Assembly: GCA_013177805.1 (NCBI GenBank)
Contig: JABLXU010000019.1
Coordinates: 1-64,000 of the forward strand
Source of the DNA: Candidatus Omnitrophota bacterium
GTDB lineage: Bacteria; Hinthialibacterota; Hinthialibacteria; Hinthialibacterales; Hinthialibacteraceae
DNA: 64,000 nt
Reading direction: 5' to 3'
Below are positions 40,285-49,669 of this stretch, piece by piece. Both the position numbers and the translations under genes were made by a program. Position 1 is the stretch's first letter; the number at the start of each line of letters is the position of its first letter. The notes under the pieces are model-generated. The model was not told the origin of the DNA, ran no database searches, and saw nothing but the letters and a program-made list of their open reading frames with translations.

Positions 40285-41265
40285 ATGAAAACAAGACCAT
40301 TGGGCGCGTCGGGAATCGAAGCATCGGTCATCGGATTGGGAACCTGGGCGATAGGCGGTTGGATGTGGGGCGGCACGGAAGAAAGGGCCTCGATCGCGGC
40401 CATCCAGGCGGGGATCGATCACGGTATCACCTTGATCGACACCGCCCCCGCCTATGGTTTGGGATACGCGGAAGAGATCGTGGGCAAGGCCATCGCCGGG
40501 CGGCGGGACCAGGTCATCGTGGCAACCAAGTGCGGATTGGCCTGGCATACCACCAAGGGAACGCACTTTTTCAATGAAAACGGCAAGCCGGTCTACCGCT
40601 ACCTGGGGGCGGAGTCGGTCCGTTACGAGACCGAGCAGAGCCTGAAGCGGCTGAAAATCGACTGTATCGATCTGATGCAAACCCATTGGCAGGATCATAC
40701 CACGCCCATCGCGGAAACCATGTCCGCCCTGATGGATCTCAAAAAGGAAGGCAAGATCCGCGCCATTGGCGTCAGCAACGCCACGGTGGCGCAGATGGAG
40801 GAATACCGCCAAGCCGGGCCACTGGACACGGATCAGGAGAAATACAGCATGCTGGACCGCCAGCTGGAGAAAGAGAGCCTGCCCTATTGCCTGAAAAACA
40901 ATATCGCAATGCTCGCCTACTCGCCGTTGGCCCTGGGGGCGCTCACCGGCAAGATCGGCCCGGAACGGCAATTTTCCGGCGATGATCAACGCATCACCGA
41001 TCCCCGTTTCTCGGTCGAAAACCGCAAGAAAATTATGGCCCTGCTGGATAAATTCAAGCCTATCGCGGCCAAATACGGTTTGACCATGGCCCAGTTGGTC
41101 ATCGCCTGGACCCTGGCCCAGCCAGGATTGACGCATGCCTTGGTGGGCGCCCGCAATCCTGAACAGGCTATCGAAAACGCCAAGGCCGGCGAAGTGACCC
41201 TGGAAGCCGAGGATCTCCAATCCATGAACCAGATTCTGGAGACCCAGGGCCGGGAAATACAATGA
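40285..41265 (+). CDS. Aldo/keto reductase
   Basis: MKTRPLGASGIEASVIGLGTWAIGGWMWGG; ITLIDTAPAYGLGYAEEIVGKAI; CIDLMQTHWQD; AIGVSNAT. Confidence 0.92.
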   Translation: MKTRPLGASGIEASVIGLGTWAIGGWMWGGTEERASIAAIQAGIDHGITLIDTAPAYGLGYAEEIVGKAIAGRRDQVIVATKCGLAWHTTKGTHFFNENGKPVYRYLGAESVRYETEQSLKRLKIDCIDLMQTHWQDHTTPIAETMSALMDLKKEGKIRAIGVSNATVAQMEEYRQAGPLDTDQEKYSMLDRQLEKESLPYCLKNNIAMLAYSPLALGALTGKIGPERQFSGDDQRITDPRFSVENRKKIMALLDKFKPIAAKYGLTMAQLVIAWTLAQPGLTHALVGARNPEQAIENAKAGEVTLEAEDLQSMNQILETQGREIQ

Positions 41266-41401
41266 CATGAACGGTCCGATTTTCTTCCCTCCCTTCGTGG
41301 GACCGGTCTGCATTGCCAGCCTATTGTAACCTCCGGCCGTCAAGAAGAGATCCACTGCCGATAAAAAAAGCACCACCCTACTCGATTGCAGAGATACGAT
41401 G

Positions 41402-41490
41402 CCTCACCCCCTTTCAGGGATATCCTTACCATTGCCCTCTGCCGGAACGAGAGGGAATTCAAGGTGGTTTTCTTATGCCTGTCCGGTTGG
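41402..41490 (+). repeat. Dispersed intergenic element, copy M (diverged)
   Basis: cctcaccccctttcagggatatccttaccattgccctctgccggaacgagagggaattcaaggtggttttc. Confidence 0.5.
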
Positions 41491-41622
41491 ATTGCCGATC
41501 TCATCCCGGAATTAACGAAGGCATGTGCTGGACGAACCGTTGTTTAATAAGCGCCGAGCGGCGGGAAGAAGTGGTTTGGGATTACATCCTGTGAAAAAGA
41601 AACTACAAGGAATCTATGCCGC

Positions 41623-43080
41623 TTACGATACGGCCTGGAGATGATGCAGTTGGCAGAAAATCCGCAAATCGCGGGCGTGCCGGCCGTAGAACAGGCAGAG
41701 ATGATGGCCTTTCACGCCGCACGCGTCATCCAATTCGTCCAGTTCCAATTCCACGTTGGTCCGGCAGCCACCGGTGGGCGGATTAGGGGGACACCCCACG
41801 ATTTTGCCACTGTATACCAGCATTTGAGGAGGGGTTTCGCGGGACAGCAATTTTGTAAAGGTCACCTCTTGCCCGATGGGGAACAATACCTGCGGAACGC
41901 ACCCCCAGCCGGCCTCCGCGTGATTGCGCAAGATGTAGGGTTCCGGCGGGCGGTCTGGACCGCCCATGCGGGACGCGCAAGTGCAATGCGCCCCGAAATA
42001 GCGGTTCTTCTCCGTATCCATGGAAGGATTGTGTTGAAAACCCGGCCGGTCGAACAACGCCTGGATCAACAACATCGTGAGGGTGGCATCTAAATCCGAT
42101 TCGCAGCCCGCGGGGATGCCTTCGTCCCGCAGGCTCATGAATCCCATGCAGGGGGGGACATGTTGATGCGGTTCGCGTAAGCCGGGCAGGCAGTTCATCA
42201 TGACCGCGCCGGCCTGTTCGCTTTCGAGGATTTGCTTGAAGACAAAATAGGTTTTGGCGGCGTCGAGGACATCCTCTTCCGACGGTTCCACATGCCGGAC
42301 GGCATGGCGGAGATATTCCCGCGCCAGGCGTTGCACCTCGTCCGTGGCGGACATCGCCTGAAAAGCCGAATAGAAGCGCTGGTGGGGGATGGTCCGGATC
42401 CGGGTTCCCCAAGGCGGCGCTTCGGTTTCCCGGGTGTCGGCGCCATCAATATTGACGATCAGGGTATCCTTCATCCGGCGCGCCGCGCGGATCATCGTCA
42501 TCCCCCGCCGCACCGCGTCCAGATTGTCCAGCGAATTGATCAGATAGACACCCGGCCGTTCGCGCAGGGACTGAATCTGGGCGTTCAACAAAATGCCCTG
42601 GGTGGCGAACACCACCGCCGGGACCGAGGTTTCATCCAGAATGCGCCTTACGCCTTCGAAATGGCTTTTTTTGAAGGGAATCAATAACAATCCGTCGGGC
42701 GGGGATTCCCGCACGCCGTGGATAAACCGTTGGACACTGTCATCCAGGTTTAAGGGTTTATCCTCCATCTCGATATGCATGCCCAGGTCCCGCTCCATTA
42801 TCCGGAGTTCCTGAAGGTACTGGGCGTGCCGTCCCTCGGCGTCGAAACTCGATCCCGGCCAGCTGTAATACCCCTCCTGGCGCAGTTGCGTGGTGGGGGG
42901 ATACAAGAACGCGCCCCTCACTTTCGCGGGCGTAATTCCTCGAGTCCCGTCGTTATTCTCCCCCGCGAACACTTTCCAAAGACCCGGACCCGCCCACAGG
43001 CCTCCCGCGATTGTGCCCATCGCCAAGCCAAATTGCCGCCGGGGCATCAAACTGGAAAAACCGAATGTCCCACGCGTCAT
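41623..43080 (-). CDS. Sugar-isomerase-fold (L-fucose/L-arabinose isomerase-like) protein with Tat-like signal
   Basis: MPRRQFGLAMGTIAGGLWAG; PCMGFMSLRDEGIPAGCESDLDATLTMLLIQALFDRPGFQHNPSMDTEKNRYFGAHCTCA. Confidence 0.62.
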   Translation of the reverse strand: MTRGTFGFSSLMPRRQFGLAMGTIAGGLWAGPGLWKVFAGENNDGTRGITPAKVRGAFLYPPTTQLRQEGYYSWPGSSFDAEGRHAQYLQELRIMERDLGMHIEMEDKPLNLDDSVQRFIHGVRESPPDGLLLIPFKKSHFEGVRRILDETSVPAVVFATQGILLNAQIQSLRERPGVYLINSLDNLDAVRRGMTMIRAARRMKDTLIVNIDGADTRETEAPPWGTRIRTIPHQRFYSAFQAMSATDEVQRLAREYLRHAVRHVEPSEEDVLDAAKTYFVFKQILESEQAGAVMMNCLPGLREPHQHVPPCMGFMSLRDEGIPAGCESDLDATLTMLLIQALFDRPGFQHNPSMDTEKNRYFGAHCTCASRMGGPDRPPEPYILRNHAEAGWGCVPQVLFPIGQEVTFTKLLSRETPPQMLVYSGKIVGCPPNPPTGGCRTNVELELDELDDACGVKGHHLCLFYGRHARDLRIFCQLHHLQAVS

Positions 43081-43239
43081 GATTCCTCCCCCCTCGTGCA
43101 TTGTCTGGTGGAAGAGCCGAGTTCGCCTCTCCTGCCCACCGGAAGTGGTTCCATCGTATCGGGTTCCATCGTATCAAAGATTACGGAGCAAGCCAATGGA
43201 CCCTTATTCATTGGCAGGAGGCTTTTCACCGCGAAGGAA

Positions 43240-43845
43240 TCATTCCGGCCGGGTGGCATCCTGAATTTCAGAGGCGGCGGCTTCGAGATAACCGAAGATG
43301 TTCACGTCCCGGACCGAGAGGATGTTCTTGTACGGCTCAAAATGAATGAATCCCTCGATCACTCCCCCGAAGTTGATGATTTGACCGGTCTGTAATTGAT
43401 CCGCCACGGTGGAGGGAATGGATTGGAGGACGGTGTCGGGGAGGATATAGCGGGGATCCTTTTCTTCCAGGTCCATTTCCACCAGCAGCCGGGAGAGGCC
43501 TGTGCCGGGATCGCTCTGGATCTGCATAATCCGTCCGACCCATCCATCGATCGTTTTTCCCGATAAATTCTTGCTATATTTCGTTAATTTTTCCGGTTCC
43601 CGCAACATCAGATCCCGGTTGGCCCGGATGCCAAAGAAATTGGGACCAGCCAAGGCGGGTGTGGGAACCGGCGTAGGAGAGGGGAGGGGAGACGGGGTCG
43701 GGGAAACCTCCGCGTTCGCCGATTGTTCCTCGAGAACTGTCGGTTGCGAAGGTTTGCCGCACGCCTGGAACAGCACCATTCCCGCCAGAAATCCGATCCA
43801 CACGATTCCATAGAAATAACGTGATTGAGACAGCATCGAAGACAT
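43240..43845 (-). CDS. Putative lipoprotein with Pro/Thr/Ser linker
   Basis: Signal plus lipobox ...GMVLFQAC|GKPSQ; SPTPSPLPSPTPVPTPA linker. Confidence 0.68.
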   Translation of the reverse strand: MSSMLSQSRYFYGIVWIGFLAGMVLFQACGKPSQPTVLEEQSANAEVSPTPSPLPSPTPVPTPALAGPNFFGIRANRDLMLREPEKLTKYSKNLSGKTIDGWVGRIMQIQSDPGTGLSRLLVEMDLEEKDPRYILPDTVLQSIPSTVADQLQTGQIINFGGVIEGFIHFEPYKNILSVRDVNIFGYLEAAASEIQDATRPE

Positions 43846-44007
43846 CCTTCTTTCTTTGCTTGATACACGGTATCGTGTCATGGTGTCACTCCATACCGAG
43901 AGAGAGGAAGAGTCTCTCATTCTTAGCAACTTGAATAGGAACGAACGGGAGTCCGAAAAGTCCCGCTCCCCAAGGGGGATCCCTGGGATTTTTTGAGATG
44001 CAGCATC

Positions 44008-44343
44008 TCAGAGCAATTTCAAGCCATTAGGGACGGGACGTTCGGGTTGCGCCAGAACCACCTCGCCTTCGCAGGGGATAAAACCGGTGATTAAGACTTC
44101 GGAGGTGAAATCCGCCACTTTCTTGGGAGGAAAATTCACGACGCAAATCACCTGTTTCCCCAGCAATTCATCTTTTGTGTATAATTTGGTGATCTGCGCG
44201 CTTGACGATTTCACTCCGAATTCACCCAAATCAACCCGGATTTGGAAGGCTGGCTTGCGGGCTTGGGGAAAATCCTCCACCGCGATGATGGTACCCACAC
44301 GGATTTCGACTTTTTCGTAGTCCTGCCAGGTAATCGTTTCCAT
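44008..44343 (-). CDS. csaA: tRNA-binding (EMAP-II/OB-fold) protein, CsaA-like
   Basis: METITWQDYEKVEIRVGTIIAVEDFPQARKPAFQIRVDLGEFGVKSSSAQIT; QVICVVNFPPKKVADFTSEVLITGF. Confidence 0.9.
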   Translation of the reverse strand: METITWQDYEKVEIRVGTIIAVEDFPQARKPAFQIRVDLGEFGVKSSSAQITKLYTKDELLGKQVICVVNFPPKKVADFTSEVLITGFIPCEGEVVLAQPERPVPNGLKLL

Positions 44344-44571
44344 GGTCAAGGAATCATGGACCTCCATACCGCTCCAAGATTGGAAGACCTGCCGGCAACA
44401 GTTCAGAATATGATTTTGAATTCGTACATCATAAAAAGCCGCGAGGGAAAAGGAAGGGTTTTGGGACAACCTGCCCCAAGCCGGAAAACGGTGGCGCAGG
44501 GCTTAGAGAAGAGGAGGGCCAATATCGTTTTTTGGGGGAAGTAACGTTTTTCCATTTGTAGCGGAGTCCAT

Positions 44572-45132
44572 TCAGGAAGGCTGATGCACTGTGAGTAAGC
44601 CACGGGAGCGGCACAAAAGCCATCCCAAGGCGGAATCCACATCGGATATTTTCCCCTCGTCGAACAATTGTTGAAATTCTTCCACGGTTACAGTTAACAC
44701 ACGGATATCTTCGGTGTCATCCAGATTCTGGGCCGCGGCCGGTTGGCAATTCCGCGCGCAATACAGGTGGAAGGCATTGCGGATTTTGGAAGGACCCAGT
44801 TGAAACGTGCCCAGATAGGTCCAATCCTCGCTGGTATAGCCGGTTTCTTCCAGCAACTCGCGCTTGGCTGTATCGAGCGGGGAGGGATCGCGGGAATCCA
44901 CCAAACCCGCGGGGAATTCGAGGGTGATGCCCCCGCAAGCGTGGCGGTATTGCTCGACGAGCACCAGTTTTCCTTCGCCGGTGATGGGGACGATGGAGGC
45001 CCATTCCCGGATCTCGAACACATAATAATCGATGGTGTTGCCGTTCTGCAATTCCACGCAATCGCGCCAGACATCGACTCCCGGCGTCCGTAAGATGATT
45101 TCCGAATTCAACGTTTTCCATTTTTGGGCCAT
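44572..45132 (-). CDS. NUDIX hydrolase (ADP-ribose pyrophosphatase-like)
   Basis: Nudix box GLVDSRDPSPLDTAKRELLEETGY. Confidence 0.9.
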   Translation of the reverse strand: MAQKWKTLNSEIILRTPGVDVWRDCVELQNGNTIDYYVFEIREWASIVPITGEGKLVLVEQYRHACGGITLEFPAGLVDSRDPSPLDTAKRELLEETGYTSEDWTYLGTFQLGPSKIRNAFHLYCARNCQPAAAQNLDDTEDIRVLTVTVEEFQQLFDEGKISDVDSALGWLLCRSRGLLTVHQPS

Positions 45133-45620
45133 GGTTAGTCACCCTATCCACTCCCCCGTTTGGGGCACGCCTCGGCTCCGTGTCCGCCTTGGCGTTCACT
45201 GACCGCGTTTGATCCACCCACCCCCCGTGCTCCGGAATCCTCCCCGCTGATCAGCCCAATTGATTGATTGGCCCAATTATAACGGGAGGATGTCCAGCCC
45301 TATTGTACATTTACCACCGCGTCTTCCAATATCCATGGGATTTGATCCCGTACCGGGAAAGTCCCGCATTCAGGTAAATTGTTCACCGGGAGGGAGCTGT
45401 TTGTCAGGTTTTTCGGAATCAGGTATCGGGAAAATCCTGACAGAAAAAACGTTTTTTCCCTGATATCGTGAAACAAAATCTCTTCTATAATGATTCTTAC
45501 AAAAAATGATGTCACTTCGGACAAGAGGAATCGTAAGCCGAGGGGACAGGAAATTGGCACCGAGGGGAAACAAAAAGAAAAAGAAAGAGATTTGCAACAT
45601 CTTCATCCAATTCCCCCCTG

Positions 45621-45660
45621 AAAAACGCTTGGTCGCCAGAAGCCAAGCGTTCTTTTTTTG
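45621..45660. terminator. Rho-independent, probably bidirectional terminator
   Basis: AACGCTTGG-tcgccagaag-CCAAGCGTT with flanking A-run and T-run (aaaa...ctttttttg); lies 3' of the minus-strand gene ending at 45730. Confidence 0.78.
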
Positions 45661-45729
45661 TACATATTTTACATATGAAATATTAAATATAAACGAATAT
45701 TATTGTACTGTTTTTTTCGATGCCAGGGA

Positions 45730-46722
45730 TTACGAGGCCGGGAAAGTCCAATTGTTTTGCAGATGATCGAAGATGGCCACGGGATGCGCGCGGCTGTTTT
45801 CGATAAACCATTTGTTGGTGTGCCGTCCCCCTACGATCACGCCGGCCAGGTAAATCCCTGGGCGGTTGGATTCGTAGGAGACCGGATCGTGGGCGGGTGT
45901 GTGGAATTCGTCTTCCACTTTGTTGATGCCGATCCGGTGTAAGAATTCGTAATTGGGCTCGTAGCCGGTCAAGGCGAGGACAAAATCATTGGGGATTTCG
46001 AAAGTTTCTCCAGTGCGATTTTGAAGAAGCACGGAGGTTGGCAGGATTTCTACGACGCGGGTATGAAAGAAGGCGGTGATTTCTTCATGATTGATGCGGT
46101 TTTTGATGTCGGGAAGGATCCAGTATTTGACTCCGGCATGAAAATCACCGCCCCGGATGGCCACGGTTACGCGGGCGTGATGGCGGTGGCATTCCAGCGC
46201 GGCGATGGCGGCCGAATTGCCACTGCCCACGATCAGCAAATCCTGGTGCGCGTAAGGGTGCGGTTCATGGTAATAGTGGCTGACTTTGACCAGATCTTCG
46301 CCGGGAACCCGCATCAGCCGGGGTTTGTCAAAAAATCCCGTGGCAACGATGATTTTCGCTGCCAGGTATTCCCGCTTGGGGGTGATGACACGGAAATCGC
46401 CGTTTCGGCCCTGGATATCCAAGACTTCTTCGTAGAGGTGAATTTCCAGTTCAAAGAACTCGGCTACCCGGCGGTAATATTCCAGGGCTTCTCTGCGGGT
46501 AGGTTTTTCGCTTTGGCAGACGAAGGGAATCCCCGCGATTTCCAGTAAATCCGGGGTGGAAAAAAAGCGCATGGTCACCGGATAATGGTAGATTGAATTG
46601 ACCAAGCAGCCTTTTTCCAGCACCAGGGCCCGCACTCCGCGCCGTTTGGCTTCCACGGCGCAGGCAATCCCGACCGGCCCCGCTCCGATGATCACCACGT
46701 CGTATCCGGCCACTCGGATCAT
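45730..46722 (-). CDS. ypdA: YpdA-family FAD/NAD(P)-dependent oxidoreductase (putative bacillithiol disulfide reductase)
   Basis: YDVVIIGAGPVGIACAVEAKRRG; GCLVNSIYHYPVTMRFFSTPDLLEIAGIPF; LLIVGSGNSAAIAALE. Confidence 0.85.
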   Translation of the reverse strand: MIRVAGYDVVIIGAGPVGIACAVEAKRRGVRALVLEKGCLVNSIYHYPVTMRFFSTPDLLEIAGIPFVCQSEKPTRREALEYYRRVAEFFELEIHLYEEVLDIQGRNGDFRVITPKREYLAAKIIVATGFFDKPRLMRVPGEDLVKVSHYYHEPHPYAHQDLLIVGSGNSAAIAALECHRHHARVTVAIRGGDFHAGVKYWILPDIKNRINHEEITAFFHTRVVEILPTSVLLQNRTGETFEIPNDFVLALTGYEPNYEFLHRIGINKVEDEFHTPAHDPVSYESNRPGIYLAGVIVGGRHTNKWFIENSRAHPVAIFDHLQNNWTFPAS

Positions 46723-46730
46723 TCTCCTTC

Positions 46731-46937
46731 CTATTCTTCCAGCACATCCAGTTGGACGTAATCGTCGGGGACCCAGGCGCAGGGGCAGTATTCCACCAGG
46801 TAACGGATTTCACCCCGGATGTTTTCAAGCGCCTCCTCCCGGGTCTTTCCCACCGCGAAACAGCCGGGATCGCCCAGGGTCCGGGCATAAAATCCCCCAT
46901 GGGTTTCATCCTCGCGCAGGAGGACTTGAAATCGCAT
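46731..46937 (-). CDS. HicB-like small protein (solitary)
   Basis: GGFYARTLGDPGCFAVGKTREEALENIRGEIRYLVE pattern; 8 bp upstream of ypdA. Confidence 0.65.
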   Translation of the reverse strand: MRFQVLLREDETHGGFYARTLGDPGCFAVGKTREEALENIRGEIRYLVEYCPCAWVPDDYVQLDVLEE

Positions 46938-47032
46938 AATTCAGCCCTTTCCGTTGCAGAATGTTTAATCACAGAGGAAAAGCGATTGTTGATAGCGGTA
47001 TTTAAATCCGTTTTTGGGAGGTTGTCATGTTT

Positions 47033-47070
47033 TTTTATCTGGAATCACGGCTTTTATCTGGAATCACGGC
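47033..47070. repeat. Perfect 19-bp tandem duplication TTTTATCTGGAATCACGGC x2
   Basis: Read directly at 47033-47051 and 47052-47070; second copy contains the stop codon of the 47064 gene. Confidence 0.9.
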
Positions 47071-47678
47071 AATTCGAGATTGGGATCGTTTTCGTAAGCG
47101 GAACCGATATGGCAAAGATGATTGAGGGTTTCGGAAAAGAGTTCGAACAGGGATTTGAGTTGGTCCAGGTTCACGAGTGAATCTTCCAGAAGGCACAGGA
47201 GTTCATCCACGCCTTCGGGGAACGTTTCCCGGAAGTAGCCTTCGTCATCGCGCACTTCCAGGAAGATGGAGGGGAGTTGTTCGATCAATTGCCGGATACG
47301 GGCATTGCTGAAGAGGGCCTTCACTTTGTCTTCCTGGTTGCCTTGAATAATGAAATCCCGGTCGAAGGCGGGATAACCGACTTGGATGTCTTGCAGCCCC
47401 AGCAATTTTTCAACGGCCGTGAACAATCCCTTGCGGTAGATACGGAACCGGAAACCGTCCTTGTTAAGGTAGGGAGCCCGCATGCGCGTGTAAACGATGT
47501 GATCGTATTGCGTGTCGATGCGGCAGGTATCCAGGGTGACGGTCCATTCCCCGGTTTTGGCGACCACTTTGCCTCCTTTCCAAGTATTGCCTTCCAGAAA
47601 CTGTCCTCCGATTTCCTGGCTCAATTGTTTCCACACTTCATCCCGGCTGGGTCCGAAGATTTGTCGTAGCAAGCTCAT
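47064..47678 (-). CDS. Hypothetical protein
   Basis: Good ORF MSLLRQIFGPSRDEVWKQLSQEIGGQF...; no family recognised. Confidence 0.65.
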   Translation of the reverse strand: MSLLRQIFGPSRDEVWKQLSQEIGGQFLEGNTWKGGKVVAKTGEWTVTLDTCRIDTQYDHIVYTRMRAPYLNKDGFRFRIYRKGLFTAVEKLLGLQDIQVGYPAFDRDFIIQGNQEDKVKALFSNARIRQLIEQLPSIFLEVRDDEGYFRETFPEGVDELLCLLEDSLVNLDQLKSLFELFSETLNHLCHIGSAYENDPNLELP

Positions 47679-47896
47679 GGAACCGCCCCTTTACGCTGGA
47701 ATGTTGACTCGGCTTACTGCTACAATTCTTGCCAAACCATTGTCTACCGTATCGAGAGCCCTGTAAACCGGCTTTCATCCTCAGGGTAGATGGGGATTAA
47801 ACAGGGAAAAGCGGATGGACGCAACACTCGCGGCAACTCCCTCACCTGGCTTTATACACGGTTCTGGTTCTGAGAACTATCGATGGAAATCCATTC

Positions 47897-48691
47897 ATGA
47901 CCAATTCTGACGGATATCACGATCCGTTCATTGCCCGGACGTATGACTTGGTGGTGCCCTACCGCCACCGGCGGGATGTTGAGTTTTTCGTGGAGATGGC
48001 GCGCGCGGCGGGCGGGCCGGTATTGGAGTTAGCCTGCGGGACGGGCCGGGTATTGCTGCCCATCGCGCGGGCCGGGGTTCCGATCACCGGTTTGGATCTA
48101 TCGCCGGCCATGCTAGCGGTCTGCCGCGAACGGTTGGCGCTCGAACCACCCGCCATTCAGGAAAAAGTCCACTTGATGGAGGGGGACATGCGGAGATTCG
48201 CGATGGCTGAGCGTTTCGCTTTGGTTCTCATCCCCTTCCGTTCTTTTCAGCATTTGTTGACCGTCGAAGATCAACTGGCTTGTCTGCAGCGGTGCCGGGA
48301 TCATCTCAAGGAACATGGCCAGTTGGTGTTGGATTTGTTCAATCCTTGTCTTTCTTATCTATCGGACGAGCGTTTTCTGGAGGTTACGGAATCGGAACCG
48401 GAATTTATTCTTGACGATGGCACACGGATCGTGAGGCAAAACCGCCTATTGGCCCGGGATTTATTCAATCAGGTGATCGACATGGAGTTCCTCTACCGGA
48501 TTACCTATCCCGGCGGCCGCCACGGTAGCATAGCCCACCGCTTTTCCATGCGTTACCTTTTCCGGTATGAGGTGGAGCATTTGCTGGAGCGGGCGGGATT
48601 TCAAGTCGAGGCGGTGTACGCCGATTACAAAAAAGCGCCTTATGGATCCCAATATCCGGGCGAATTGATCGTGGTGGCGCGGAAACGGTGA
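47897..48691 (+). CDS. Class I SAM-dependent methyltransferase
   Basis: VLELACGTGRVLLPIARAGVPITGLDLSPAMLAVCRERL. Confidence 0.9.
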   Translation: MTNSDGYHDPFIARTYDLVVPYRHRRDVEFFVEMARAAGGPVLELACGTGRVLLPIARAGVPITGLDLSPAMLAVCRERLALEPPAIQEKVHLMEGDMRRFAMAERFALVLIPFRSFQHLLTVEDQLACLQRCRDHLKEHGQLVLDLFNPCLSYLSDERFLEVTESEPEFILDDGTRIVRQNRLLARDLFNQVIDMEFLYRITYPGGRHGSIAHRFSMRYLFRYEVEHLLERAGFQVEAVYADYKKAPYGSQYPGELIVVARKR

Positions 48692-48700
48692 AAAGAGATT

Positions 48701-49544
48701 CTGTTTACTGAAAAACACGGGCGGACACCCAGGTCCGCCCCTACATTGTTTACTGAAAAACACGGGCGGACACCCAGGTCCGCCCCTACATTGTTTACTG
48801 AAAAACACGGGCGGACACCCAGGTCCGCCCCTACATTGTTACTGAAAAACACGGGCGGACACCTAGGTCCGCCCCTACATTGTTTACTGAAATACACGGG
48901 CGGACACCCAGGTCCGCCCCTACATTGTTTACTGAAAAACACGGGCGGACACCCAGGTCCGCCCCTACATTGTTACTGAAAAACACGGGCGGACACCCAG
49001 GTCCGCCCCTACATTGTTACTGAAAAACACGGGCGGACACCCAGGTCCGCCCCTACATTGTTACTGAAATACACGGGCGGACACCCAGGTCCGCCCCTAC
49101 ATTGTTTACCGAAAAACACGGGCGGACACCCAGGTCCGCCCCTACATTGTTACTGAAATACACGGGCGGACACCTAGGTCCGCCCCTACATTGTTACTGA
49201 AAAACACGGGCGGACACCTAGGTCCGCCCCTACATTGTTACTGAAAAACACGGGCGGACACCTAGGTCCGCCCCTACATTGTTTACTGAAAAACACGGGC
49301 GGACACCTAGGTCCGCCCCTACATTGTTTACTGAAAAACACGGGCGGACACCTAGGTCCGCCCTACATTGTTTACTGAAAAACACGGGCGGACACCTAGG
49401 TCCGCCCCTACATTGTTACTGAAATACACGGGCGGACACCCAGGTCCGCCCCTACATTGTTACTGAAATACACGGGCGGACACCCAGGTCCGCCCCTACA
49501 TTGTTACTGAAATACACGGGCGGACACCTAGGTCCGCCCCTACA
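48701..49544. repeat. Tandem array of 19 hairpin-containing units, period 44-45 bp
   Basis: Unit attgttTactgaaAaacacGGGCGGACaccCagGTCCGCCCctac counted 19 times; no unique spacers. Confidence 0.97.
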
Positions 49545-49551
49545 TTAATTT

Positions 49552-49584
49552 GCCCTCCCCGGCCCTCTCCGGAGGGAGAGGGGG
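49552..49584 (+). repeat. Dispersed intergenic element, copy I, directly abutting the array
   Basis: gccctccccggccctctccggagggagaggggg. Confidence 0.7.
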
Positions 49585-49669
49585 TAAACAGGCGATTTTA
49601 CAATGTCATAATACTTAATAAGATGATATTGGGAAATGCGTGTCATTATCCATAAGGTGTTCGTGTTCC

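Noticed and set aside
45506-45766. 86-aa + strand ORF
   Set aside because: It reads through a strong terminator and into the antisense of ypdA; Lys-rich with no family resemblance.
46731-46937. Complete HicAB toxin-antitoxin module
   Set aside because: Only a HicB-like protein is visible; no HicA-like ORF was found adjacent on either side.
48640-48979. ORFs inside the tandem array (e.g. 48746..48979 +, 48640..48942 -)
   Set aside because: They are translations of the repeat unit (FTEKHGRTPRSAPTL / FSKQCRGGPGCPPV) with no independent coding evidence.
48701-49544. Possible CRISPR array
   Set aside because: The entire 44-45 bp unit is repeated; there are no unique spacers and no cas genes nearby.
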